Of a stretch of DNA of 22,502 nt, positions 10,286-17,833 are shown piece after piece. The stretch is from contig JAWUYB010000012.1 in assembly GCA_034111025.1 (NCBI GenBank), forward strand, positions 1 to 22,502, given 5' to 3'. This DNA comes from CAJXJP01 sp034111025. GTDB lineage: Bacteria; Patescibacteriota; Gracilibacteria; BD1-5; UBA6164. The notes beneath the pieces were generated by a model, which was not told where the DNA came from, made no database searches, and saw only the letters and a list, made by a program, of their open reading frames with translations. The position numbers and the translations under genes were made by a program. Each line of letters begins with the position of its first letter. Positions within the stretch are counted from its first letter, which is position 1.

Positions 10286-11788
10286 ATGTTAAAATTTATA
10301 AAAAAATTATTCATCTCTCTTATTCCTCTTATTATATTATACTTTATATGAAAAGAAATATTAGAAAATGATGTAAAAATAACTGGATTTCTCAGTTATT
10401 ATTATCTTGTTTTCATATTACTTATTTCTCCTCTTGCATATGTATTTTATAAGTTTAAATATTTAAAAAGATATTCAAACTTAGTTACTTCTTTTCGAAG
10501 ACCAATATGAATTATTACATGAATATTAGTATTATTTCATTGACTTAAGTTTGAGGAGAGATTATATAAACTTTGGGAACAATATTACTCAAGCAAAATT
10601 TCATTCTTTGATTTTACTTATAACTGAGTATTTAATAGTACAACTTGAACGATTCTATGAATGAATACATATTCATTTTGGTTTTGAATTATTGGAATCA
10701 TTATGATGATTTTATTATTGATCACTTCTAATAATATTTCTCAAAAAATTTTATGATCTAAGGTTTGGAAAAATTTACAAAAACTCATATATCCTTTATT
10801 TATAATAATAGTTTTACATATTTATTTTGTATGATGATGGAAGTGATTATATCTCTATCCTGCAATAATTATTTTTAGCTTACGATTTTATACATGGTTT
10901 GATAAAAATTTCCAATATAAATGACAATCTCAGATTTCTCATAGTTGATATAGAAGATTTTTATGTTTACCCTGTGGATTTATATATGATGAAGAACTAT
11001 GAGACGCAGATGGTTGACTCATTCCATGAACTAAATTTGAAGAAATTCCAGATGATCGGAGATGTCCAGTATGTTGAGTAACAAAGAAAGATTTTACTCT
11101 ATTAGATGGACACTATAATCCAGAGAATATTGAGAATCATGAGCTAATATTTGAGTTAAAATGAAAAAAATATTTAACAGAAAATGTATTAGAATTAGCT
11201 TTTTATTGTGAAAGAGATTTAGAAATCATACCAGGTCAATTTTGTAATCTGATTTATAATCACAATAATCAAGATAAGAAAATTGCAAGATCATATTCTG
11301 TAGTAAAATATATTGATAATATAATATATTTCGGAATTAAACTAAAACTTGATGGTGAATGATCAGATATGTTAAGAAAGATAAAAGTATGAGAAAAAAT
11401 AAAAGCATTATGACCTTTTGGTGATTTTATACTTAAAAATACAAGCAATAAAAAAGTATTTATAGCTACTGGAACCTGACTTTCCCCTATATATAATATG
11501 ATTTTAAGTAGCTGGAATATAGAGAAAGAATTATACTTTTGAGTACAAAAAAAATCAGATTTATTTTATTTAGCAGAATTAAAAAATATACCAAATTTAA
11601 AAGTTCATATATTCATATCAAGAGAAAGAGTGAAGTGATATAATTATTGAAGAATACATTATGACAAAATTCATCTAGATCAAAATACTGAAGTATATAT
11701 GTGTGGAAGTCCATGATTAATAGATACTTTGAGAGTTGATTTTAAAAATAATTGAAATACTCAAGTGTATTACGAAAAGTTTCTATAA
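10286..11788 (+). CDS. Membrane heme domain - rubredoxin - FAD/NAD(P)H reductase fusion
   Basis: This 500-residue protein combines three redox modules. Residues 1-210 hold about six membrane helices resembling the MsrQ/ferric-reductase domain. His85 (LVLFHGLKFE) and His178 (FIIIVLHIYF) are plausible axial heme ligands. Residues 224-270 form a rubredoxin: C227-x2-C230-G, GDADGG, PGTKFEEIPDD and C260-x2-C263-G. The 30-residue spacing between the Cys pairs is canonical. The usual Trp before the second CP is Arg here (DDRRCPVCG). Residues 285-500 form a ferredoxin-NADP reductase-like unit with ARSYSVV for flavin, FIATGTGLSPIYNMI for nucleotide, VYMCGSPG and a terminal YYEKFL. Electrons would flow from NAD(P)H through FAD and rubredoxin to heme and out. 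Its place in a copper operon suggests a cupric reductase, but this is inference. Confidence 0.88.
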
Positions 11789-11847
11789 TATTCTAAGAAA
11801 GAAAACTTACAAAAACTCACGTTATTTTTATAATATAATATTTTTCT

Positions 11848-12294
11848 ATGAAAAAATTTTTATTAATTAGTCTGCTATTAGTAACAACTTTATGATTAGC
11901 CTCTTGTAGTGATGCTGATGCTCCACTAAATGAAGCACAACAAGCAGAACAATATAATATGTCTGTTTGAGAATATAAAGAAACAAAAGATGCTGCAGCT
12001 AGAATGAATATGACTATTGAAGATCATATGAAAATGACTGAGACTTCTGGAGGCATGGATCATAGCTCTATGGATATGTGAGATGATGCTAGTATGATAG
12101 AAGATGATATGGAAGGTATGCATACAATGGATAGTTGAACAAAAATGGATAATTCAGAAAAAGTGTCAGGAGATTCTATGCATACAATGGATGATGGTAC
12201 TAAAATGACTGATGAAACAATGCATATGGAAATGATGCATGAATGAGAAGAACTTGAAAAACATGGTTCTGATAAACATGGTGACCACGAATAA
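11848..12294 (+). CDS. Met/His-rich lipoprotein, putative copper-binding
   Basis: This 148-residue protein has a signal peptide ending in a clear lipobox (TTLGLASC, lipid-modified Cys at 20), so it is anchored to the outer face of the membrane. The mature part is acidic and carries many Met/His clusters: HMKMTE, MDHSSMDMGD, EGMHTMDSGTKMD, a second copy SMHTMDDGTKMTD, MHMEMMHE and a His-rich end. The repeated xMHTMD-x-GTKM unit indicates internal duplication. Such Met/His motifs bind Cu(I)/Cu(II) or Ag(I), as in PcoE- or CopK-type proteins. There is no enzymatic domain. It is the last gene of the copper operon and is followed at once by a strong terminator. Confidence 0.85.
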
Positions 12295-12296
12295 TA

Positions 12297-12346
12297 AAAC
12301 ATCAAAAAACCACATATAATAAATTATATGTGGTTTTTTGATGTTT
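12297..12346 (+). terminator. Long perfect hairpin terminator ending the copper operon
   Basis: A stem of about 22 bp or more spans the whole interval with a 2-4 nt loop. It has an A-tract on the left arm and a T-tract on the right arm, so it can terminate in both directions. Its core (ACCACATATA with TATATGTGGT) is nearly identical to the hairpin at 20834-20867. Both are preceded by ATCAAAAAA and followed by TTTATCT. Confidence 0.9.
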
Positions 12347-12452
12347 ATCTACTTAATAATAATCAAGAATAATTATATATAATATAGCTCAGTATTATTT
12401 GAAAGAATAAAATTAAGTTTTCATTCTTTTTTTATCGGAATAAATACTATAA

Positions 12453-12987
12453 AATAACCAAGAAAATAATATAAAAAATAGTATATATGAGTTTTCACTC
12501 ATACTCATGACTTGATCTTTGAGTAAAAATGTAACGAAAATATTCCAAGCAGCAATGTGAAGACAATGAATTCCAAAAGCAGAGAGAACTCCATTTTTCC
12601 TATATGTAGATGAGTTCCAAAACTTTGCTACAGAAACATTCAATGAAATATTGTCAGAAGCTAGAAAATATTGATTATCTCTCGCTGTAGCACATCAGTT
12701 TATAAAACAAATTCCTGAAAATATTAGTGACGCATTATTTTGAAACGTTTTGAACTCTCGTAAGTTTTAGAATATCGAGTGAAGATTCACTCTATATGCA
12801 GCAACATTTTGACCCATTTTTATGAGCTTATGACCTTGCGAATTTAAATCAGAGAGAATTTTACTGTAAGTTACTCGTTCAAGGACAAGTAAAAGATCCA
12901 TTTTCATTAAAAAGTATTTATGCTCCAGATGTTAATATTTCTCACAAACAAATCGAGGATCTCTTCAATATTTCAAGAATAGATTAA
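12453..12987 (+). pseudogene. TraG/VirD4-like conjugative ATPase remnant, truncated and frameshifted
   Basis: Only the C-terminal part of a DNA-pumping ATPase of the TraG/TraD/VirD4 group survives. Recognisable pieces are KIFQAAMGRQGIPKAERTP, the Walker B region FFLYVDEFQNFATETF, and the following EARKYGLSLAVAHQFIKQI and ALFGNV. After GNV one extra T in the run at 12747-12751 shifts the frame. In the next frame the expected GTLVSFRISSED, MQQHFDPFLGAYDLANL and VQGQVKDPF continue to a TAA at 12985-12987. The Walker A half is missing and there is no convincing start; an in-frame TAA lies at 12450-12452. The fragment sits between the copper-operon terminator and the first array repeat, so it may be a relic of an earlier mobile element. 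A sequencing error could explain the shift but not the truncation. Confidence 0.8.
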
Positions 12988-13047
12988 TAAAATATTCAAA
13001 TGAAAAGATATTATAATAAAGTGAGATAGCTAGAAAATATTAGAACT

Positions 13048-13077
13048 AGAAAAGGCCTCTCAATAGAGGACCTTTTC
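13048..13077 (+). terminator. Hairpin AGAAAAGG...CCTTTTCT of array copy a
   Basis: A 13-bp stem with one mismatch and a CAAT loop is followed by TTGTTTTT. It is the same hairpin as at 16834-16863 apart from a few bases, and both are preceded by TTAGAACTAG. It does not directly follow an intact gene, only the ATPase relic. Confidence 0.7.
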
Positions 13078-13106
13078 TGTTGTTTTTCTATTTCTATTTT
13101 TCTATA

Positions 13107-13156
13107 TAATTGGGTATTATATATAGTATTAGAACTGAAATTGAGGAGTTTGAATG
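13107..13156 (+). repeat. Array boundary repeat, copy a (decayed)
   Basis: TATTAGAACTGAAATTGAGG is present at the expected place, but the TGGTCG position (13107-13112) has degenerated to TAATTG. The rest follows the consensus, and the TTTGAATG after it matches copy d. This copy precedes the first Fic gene. Confidence 0.6.
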
Positions 13157-13245
13157 TTATATTAATATAAAACTATAGTCTTTTAGTCTCCTGTCTATTT
13201 TACAGTATTTTAAAGGAAAAATTAGAGGGTAATATAAAATATAAT

Positions 13246-13274
13246 TTGACTTTATTATATAAAAATGATAGTAT
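13246..13274 (+). promoter_or_regulatory. Sigma-70-like promoter of the first Fic gene
   Basis: TTGACT (13246-13251) and TAGTAT (13269-13274) are 17 bp apart. The same boxes at the same spacing occur before the second Fic gene, followed in both by ATGGGTACCTA. Conservation of the boxes while the spacer differs supports function. Confidence 0.65.
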
Positions 13275-13303
13275 ATGGGTACCTATCAAATAACTATATT
13301 GTT

Positions 13304-14263
13304 ATGTTTATAGAAAAAAAGGATTCATGATTGTTTTTAGCCAAAAAAGCTTTTTGAAAGAAATTTTTAGTAAAAATAGAATCAGAGAGGATTACGAAGG
13401 ATAATATTACTCAACTTACAGAAAAAGAATGTGAGTTTATTTATAACTCTCAAGTTTATAAAGATTTTTCTTTAGATGTATATAATGAAAAGTTATTACA
13501 GGATGTTATTTTTCAATCAAAAAATTTAAATAATTACATTGATGTGTGGGAGACTATTAATAATAGTAACTTTTCTTTTGATGAGGATGTTATGAAAAAT
13601 ATAATAACAGTTTGAAGTTGGAGAGATTTAATTTTTCCGAAAAAGTTTATTTATAATTCAAATAATATAGAGGGAAGTAGAATACCAGAAGAAGAAGTTG
13701 AAAAGATTATAGAGAACAAAAAATATAAATATAAAGTAAAAAATGATATACAAGAAGTAGCAAATTCAATAAAGTCTTGGAACTTTATAAAAGAAAAATT
13801 TATTTTTAATGAAGCTAATATAAAGAAGTTATATCATATTTTAACAAAAGGCTTATTACAAGAAACAGGTGAGAAATATCCAAGAGGATTTAAAAAGGTA
13901 GTAAATGTTGTGAATAATGCTATGACTACTGCTCCAGAAAATGTATCATGAGAAGTTAATTCCCTTATTCAAGATTATAAGGTTAATAAAAAAGTAATCT
14001 TTCCATTACAAGCATCGTTTAATTTTCATTTGAAGTATGAACAAATTCATCCTTTTGAAAATGGTAATGGGAGAACAGGAAGATTTATTATGAATAAAAT
14101 ACTATTACAAAATACTTTTTCCCCTATGGTAGTATTTACAGAAAATAAACAAGCATATTTTAATGCTATTGCATCATGTAAATCATGAAATAAAAAGAAG
14201 TATTATAAATTTATGTTGGAGCAATATAAAAAGACATTGGATCAGATTGATATTATAATTTAA
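13304..14263 (+). CDS. Fic domain protein, copy 1 (AMPylase-type)
   Basis: This 319-residue protein carries the full Fic catalytic motif HPFENGNGRTGR at residues 249-260, which transfers AMP (or a related group) from a nucleotide to a target hydroxyl. An inhibitory motif S119-NNI-E123-G124, matching the S/T-x3-E-G/N signature, precedes the core, so this is a self-inhibited Fic protein with its own inhibitory helix. The N-terminal 110 residues are not a known domain to me. It shares most of its sequence with the second copy at 21075, but residues about 75-112 diverge strongly. It has its own promoter and a hairpin behind it, forming a one-gene unit. A toxin, a host-interaction effector or a housekeeping regulator are all possible. 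No separate antitoxin gene is adjacent. Confidence 0.92.
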
Positions 14264-14306
14264 TTATTTGGGTTCAAGTCTTGCAAGGGTATAATATTAA
14301 ATATAC

Positions 14307-14338
14307 AATAAAAACCACTATAAATAGCGGTTTTTATT
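14307..14338 (+). terminator. Bidirectional hairpin ending the Fic copy 1 unit
   Basis: AATAAAAACC pairs with GGTTTTTATT around a short inner stem, with A- and T-tracts on both sides. It lies 12 bp before the TGGTCG of repeat b. Confidence 0.75.
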
Positions 14339-14344
14339 TTGATT

Positions 14345-14398
14345 TTTATCTGGTCGAGTGTAGTGAACAGGATTAGAACTGAGATTGAAGAATATAAT
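14345..14398 (+). repeat. Array boundary repeat, copy b
   Basis: TTTATC is followed by TGGTCG (14351-14356), ATTAGAACT (14372-14380), GAGATTGAAG and TATAAT (14393-14398). The AGAACT starts 24 bases after TGGTCG starts, as in copies c to g. The CAGGATTAGAACTG part resembles the T-arm of a minus-strand tRNA. The TATAAT could serve as -10 for the HD gene 64 bp downstream. Confidence 0.8.
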
Positions 14399-14461
14399 TT
14401 TCTTATTAATTTATAAATAATTATTCTAACTATAGAATGTATTAAATTATAATTTAAGTAA

Positions 14462-14959
14462 ATGAAATTTATGAGTTGATTTAAATTTGAAAAAGCATTA
14501 AGGTTATTAAATGAATACTACCCTAAAGAAGATCAGAAAAAGCCTTCTTTTTATCATAGCGTAAGAGTAGGAGTTTATTTATGGAATAAGTCATATAGCG
14601 AAGATTTACAAATAGCTTGATTGCTTCATGATGCATTAGAAGATACTAATATGTGAGAAAGTGATATAGGTGATAATTTTTGAAATGATATACTATCAAT
14701 AGTTAAAGCAAATTCTAAAAATAATAATCTAGAAAAATCTGAAATATTAGAAGATATAGTTAAAAGATGTTCAATTGTATGAGAAGATGCAATGATAGTA
14801 AAAATGGCAGATATTTATGACAATTACTTATTTTATGTAAAAGAAAAAAATATTTCAGAAATTGAAAGATGTAAAACTTTAGCTAATTTAGTAGAAAGAT
14901 ATAAAAAAGAAGAGTGGACTGATAAAATTTTTAATAAAATTGATGAAATTGCTAAGTAA
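14462..14959 (+). CDS. HD-domain phosphohydrolase, RelA/SpoT-hydrolase (Mesh1)-like
   Basis: This 165-residue protein is a single HD domain. Metal ligands in order are H32 (FYHSVRV), H56-D57 (IAGLLHDALEDT), with E60-D61 forming the ED pair typical of (p)ppGpp hydrolases, and D117 in IVKMADIYDN. The order and spacing match small alarmone hydrolases and the hydrolase half of RelA/SpoT, but no synthetase or regulatory domain is attached. The predicted reaction is removal of the 3' pyrophosphate from ppGpp or cleavage of a related nucleotide. TGA encodes the glycine just before LLHD. It is the sole gene between repeats b and c, with TATAAT of repeat b 64 bp upstream and a hairpin downstream. The exact substrate cannot be read from the sequence. 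Confidence 0.85.
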
Positions 14960-14981
14960 AAAATAACTTAACCCATATATC

Positions 14982-15020
14982 AAAAAAACAGCACTAATAT
15001 ATTATAGGTACTGTTTTTTT
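14982..15020 (+). terminator. Hairpin ending the HD-hydrolase unit
   Basis: AAAAAAACAG pairs with CTGTTTTTTT, with an imperfect inner stem. Right after it lies AGTTCTAATA (15021-15030), an inverted copy of the TATTAGAACT core of the repeats. Confidence 0.75.
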
Positions 15021-15038
15021 AGTTCTAATATCTTGTAA

Positions 15039-15086
15039 TGGTCGACTATCGTGTACAAAGTCAGAACTGAGATTGAGGTATATAAT
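15039..15086 (+). repeat. Array boundary repeat, copy c
   Basis: TGGTCG (15039-15044), CAGAACTGAGATTGAGG (from 15062) and TATAAT (15081-15086). The AGAACT offset of 24 and the TATAAT offset of 42 are the same as in copies b and e. The middle ACTATCGTGTACAAAG is almost the same as in copy f. The next gene starts 64 bp after the TATAAT, the same distance as in copy b. Confidence 0.8.
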
Positions 15087-15149
15087 TAATATTATTAGAG
15101 TCCAGATTGAAAAAATAACTTATTTAGATATACTTTCACAAACCTAGTT

Positions 15150-15491
15150 ATGAATCATATTATCTTAATGAAAATGATAAATTTTTTGTTACATTTTACG
15201 AAAAAAATTATTTTAATTACATCTGTAATATTTTTTAATTTGTCTTTAAATGTTTCTGCTTTTGAAACAGAATTTTTAAAAATAAAATCATGAATTGATA
15301 ATAATATTTCATCTGACACATCTAAAATACAAAAATTTCATGAAGATGAACATCAACATGAAGAAATAAAGCATTCACATGACCATACACATGAGTATCA
15401 TACAACTATACACGAATCTATTTATAAAAATAATAGTATAAAATCAAACATTACTAAATACCTAATATTTAAAGGAGAATATATTTTCTAA
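15150..15491 (+). CDS. Exported His-rich protein, putative metal-binding
   Basis: This 113-residue protein begins with a basic stretch and a hydrophobic segment (IILITSVIFFNLSLNVSAFE) that reads as a signal peptide with a cleavage site after VSA. The mature part holds a His/Glu/Asp cluster: FHEDEHQHEEIKHSHDHTHEYHTTIHE, given here in pieces as FHEDEHQHEE, IKHSHDHTHE and YHTTIHE. Such clusters bind Ni(II), Zn(II), Co(II) or Cu(II). It is the first of three closely spaced genes, 12 bp before a HupE/UreJ permease, so a role as external metal buffer for that permease is likely. A start at the Met at codon 7 or 9 would also give a good signal peptide. Confidence 0.7.
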
Positions 15492-15503
15492 ATTTAAACA
15501 TTT

Positions 15504-16181
15504 ATGTACTTAAAAATTTTATCAATTTTTGGTTTATTTTCTATGCCTTTAATTGCATATGCTCATGGTGTTTGAGAGTGAGATGCTTCTTTTATGGAGT
15601 CCAACACTTGACCTGCCATAATACAATATATGTATTTATGAGCTAAACATATGATTACTTGATATGATCATATTCTATTTTTAGTATGAGTTATATTTTT
15701 TCTATATCATATAAAAGATATAGCTTTTTACGTTACACTTTTTACTATATGACATAGTACAACACTTTTAATTTGAGTATTATGATGAATAACAGTAAAC
15801 CCTTATCTTATAGATACAATTATTTGATTATCTGTAGTTTATAAAGGTTTTGATAACCTTTGAGGATTTAAAAAAGTATTTTGATTTCAACCAAATACAA
15901 AAGCTGCAGTTTGAATTTTTGGTCTTTTTCATGGTTTTTGATTAGCTACAAAATTACAGGAATATCAATTTTCTAATGAAGGATTGGTTACTAATATGAT
16001 TAGTTTTAATGTTTGAGTAGAAATAGGTCAAATATTAGCTTTGATTTTAGTATTAGTTGCTTTTTCTTATCTACGCACTGATGAGAATTTTCCTAAAAAA
16101 TCTTATTTAATTAATTGATTTCTTATGTTAGCAGGTTTTGTGCTTATTTGATTTCAACTTACCGGATACTTCTTATCTTAA
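15504..16181 (+). CDS. HupE/UreJ-family metal permease
   Basis: This 225-residue integral membrane protein has an N-terminal signal-like helix ending in AYAHG and about seven membrane helices. The HupE/UreJ_2 family motifs are in order: AKHMITGYDHILFL, FTIGHSTTLLIG, VVYKGFDNLGGF, FGLFHGFGLATKL and SFNVGVEIGQI. The His, Asp and Glu residues inside membrane helices are the expected metal path. Characterised relatives move Ni or Co for hydrogenase and urease, or are linked to copper. No such enzymes are visible here. The gene lies between the His-rich exported protein and a membrane anchor protein that often accompanies this family. TGA supplies many of its glycines, including those in GYDH. Confidence 0.88.
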
Positions 16182-16200
16182 TAATTAATTTAATATAAAA

Positions 16201-16797
16201 ATGAATAAATTACATCCAGAATATACTAAAGAAAAAATCTTAAAAAATGTAAAATATACAGCAATTTGAGCTATTATTATCTTAATAACGATTGTTTTAC
16301 CAGCAGAATATGGTATAGATCCTTTAGGTTTTTGAAAAATGACATGATTAAATAAATTAGCACCAAATTACCAAGAAGAAAATTTAGAATCAAATATGGA
16401 TATTGAGGAGAAAGTAGTCGAAACTAATTCTATAAAAGTTGAAGAAATAATTTCTATAAAAAAAGAAAAATCTTATGATTATCAAACACTTGAAAAAACT
16501 TATACTTTAAATGCAAAAGCAAATACGGAAATTAAGTTTAAAATGTATAAATGAAGTGAAATGACTTTTGATTGGGAATCATCAGAATTAGTTTATTTTG
16601 ATCAACATTGAGAACCTACAACTAAAGAGTGAAAAGATTTTCTTCCTTACAAAACTGTAAAAGAGTGAAAACAAATGAGTGATAATTGAAAACTTGTAGC
16701 AGAATTCACATGAACACATGGTTGGTACTGGAGAAACTTATCAAATAATAAAGCTACTATTAAACTTAGTTTGAAAGGAAATTTTGAAGAAAAATAA
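16201..16797 (+). CDS. HupE-associated transmembrane anchor protein
   Basis: This 198-residue protein has one N-terminal membrane helix (AIGAIIILITIVLPAEYG) followed by GIDPLGFGKMTGL, the signature of the transmembrane anchor proteins found beside HupE/UreJ permeases. A charged linker of about 45 residues follows. The C-terminal extracytoplasmic domain (about 95-195) carries SELVYFDQHGEPTTKEG, a Lys/Gly-rich segment and GTHGWYWRNLSNN, with TIKLSLKGNFEEK as the last strand. The gene starts 19 bp after the permease, so the three genes form one unit. Its role is unknown. The His in DQHGE and THGW may contact metal (inference). The start was chosen at the ATG giving the short basic N-terminus. 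Confidence 0.82.
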
Positions 16798-16833
16798 TAA
16801 ATTTTATAAATAATTATACAAAACGTTAGAACT

Positions 16834-16863
16834 AGAAAAGGCCCTCAATTGAGGACCTTTTCT
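16834..16863 (+). terminator. Hairpin AGAAAAGG...CCTTTTCT ending the HupE unit
   Basis: A strong GC-containing stem (AGAAAAGGCCCTC with GAGGACCTTTTCT, one mismatch) is followed by GTTGTTTTTT. It is preceded by TTAGAACT (16826-16833) and is nearly the same as the hairpin at 13048-13077. Confidence 0.85.
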
Positions 16864-16873
16864 GTTGTTTTTT

Positions 16874-16925
16874 ATCTGGTCGGGGATTGTGTATAGTATT
16901 AGAACTGAGATTGAAAGATTTGAAT
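16874..16925 (+). repeat. Array boundary repeat, copy d
   Basis: TTTATC then TGGTCG (16877-16882), GGGATTGTGTATAG, and ATTAGAACTGAGATTGAAAG (from 16898). No TATAAT is at offset 42; TTTGAATG stands there as in copy a. The neighbouring gene on the right is on the minus strand and ends 22 bp past this repeat, so this copy needs no promoter. Confidence 0.8.
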
Positions 16926-16946
16926 GATATATAAAATTATAATTTC

Positions 16947-17663
16947 TTATACTTTTATTCAACTAGTTATTTGGTTCATTACCAAGTCTTCAATTTCTCA
17001 ATCACTGAAATCAAAAATATTAATGTTATCAACTGTATATTTATCTTTAACTGGAATATAATAATTTTTATTATTAGTATTAAATATTATTCATTTAATA
17101 TTTTTTTTATCACTAAAATATTTTAAAAAATTTATATCATTAAAGGCTATAAAAGGTTTTTCAGGTTTTCATTTAACTAAATAGTAACTAGGTAATACAT
17201 TTAATTCAATAAAAAATATTATTTCTATTTCTTTATCTTTTCAATATTCCTCAGTAATATTTTTATTATATTCATTAATATTATTATAATGAGTTTCAAA
17301 ATTAGAATAAATATTTTTCTTTAAATTTTCATAACTTAAATTAGATTTAAATTTGTAATTCTGCGTTGATATATCTTTTGATATTAATTCTTTTTCTATT
17401 TTAGAAATTATATTTTCTCTAATTTCTTTACTATATTCAATTTTTAGAGCATTTCATTTTCTATTTTTATTAGAAGAATCTACATAAAAATGTTCAATTC
17501 AATATATTTTTACTTCTGATATTCAGATTAAATCAGGTCAAAGGTGATCATATTTTAAATAATCAAAATTAGTTAAATTATCAATCCATTCTCATCCTCA
17601 TATATATAATTGAATTCAATTTTTTAAAGAATTATAAATTAATTGTCCATCTTTATTTATCAT
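16947..17663 (-). CDS. Uncharacterised protein, possible PD-(D/E)XK nuclease
   Basis: This 238-residue protein matches no family that I recognise. Near residue 40 it reads YDHLGPDLIGISEVKIYGIE. The PD followed by E-V-K eight residues later fits the PD-(D/E)XK nuclease core, with the following hydrophobic strand and HFYVDSS. A long Lys/Glu/Asn-rich helical middle and a beta-rich end (EKPFIAF, GIIFNTN, NYYIPVKDKYTV) complete it. Two or three glycines come from TGA at the N-terminus. It is the only gene between repeats d and e and runs against the neighbouring genes. A restriction or DNA-repair nuclease would suit such an island, but the motif alone is weak evidence. The start is the first ATG after an upstream region without one. 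Confidence 0.6.
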
Positions 17664-17703
17664 ATCTCTTACATTAACAAGTAATATATTTATTATATCA
17701 AAA

Positions 17704-17727
17704 AAAACACCTAATTAAAGGTGTTTT
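17704..17727. terminator. Bidirectional hairpin left of repeat e
   Basis: AAAACACCT pairs with AGGTGTTTT, with A- and T-tracts outside. It lies at the 5' side of the minus-strand gene, so it cannot be that gene's terminator. Its position just left of TGGTCG matches the other units. Confidence 0.7.
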
Positions 17728-17739
17728 ATTTTCATTTTT

Positions 17740-17790
17740 TAATGGTCGGGGATGATACATGACATTAGAACTAGCTTGGAAGAATATAAT
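17740..17790 (+). repeat. Array boundary repeat, copy e
   Basis: TGGTCG (17743-17748), ATTAGAACT (17764-17772) and TATAAT (17785-17790) are at the standard offsets 24 (to AGAACT) and 42. Between them AGCTTGGAAGAA replaces the GAGATTGAAGAA of copy b. The next gene starts 44 bp after TATAAT. Confidence 0.8.
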
Positions 17791-17833
17791 GAATATATTA
17801 ATATTTCTATTTTAAAGTAATAAACTATATATT

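Noticed and set aside
10899..11081. Plus-strand 60-codon frame inside the redox fusion
   Set aside because: It is an out-of-frame shadow; the overlapping frame holds the rubredoxin cysteines with canonical spacing.
11926..12305. Two overlapping minus-strand open frames rich in Ser, Ile and His
   Set aside because: They are antisense to the Met/His-rich lipoprotein, and their composition is the mirror of the ATG/CAT-rich repeats there.
12413..12643. Minus-strand open frame of 76 codons
   Set aside because: It is antisense to the TraG-like relic, whose Walker B and following motifs are clear on the plus strand. It has no good ATG start and no recognisable domain.
14345..14398. Repeats as intact minus-strand tRNA genes
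   Set aside because: No anticodon arm, D arm or pairing acceptor 5' strand follows the T-arm-like part in any copy.
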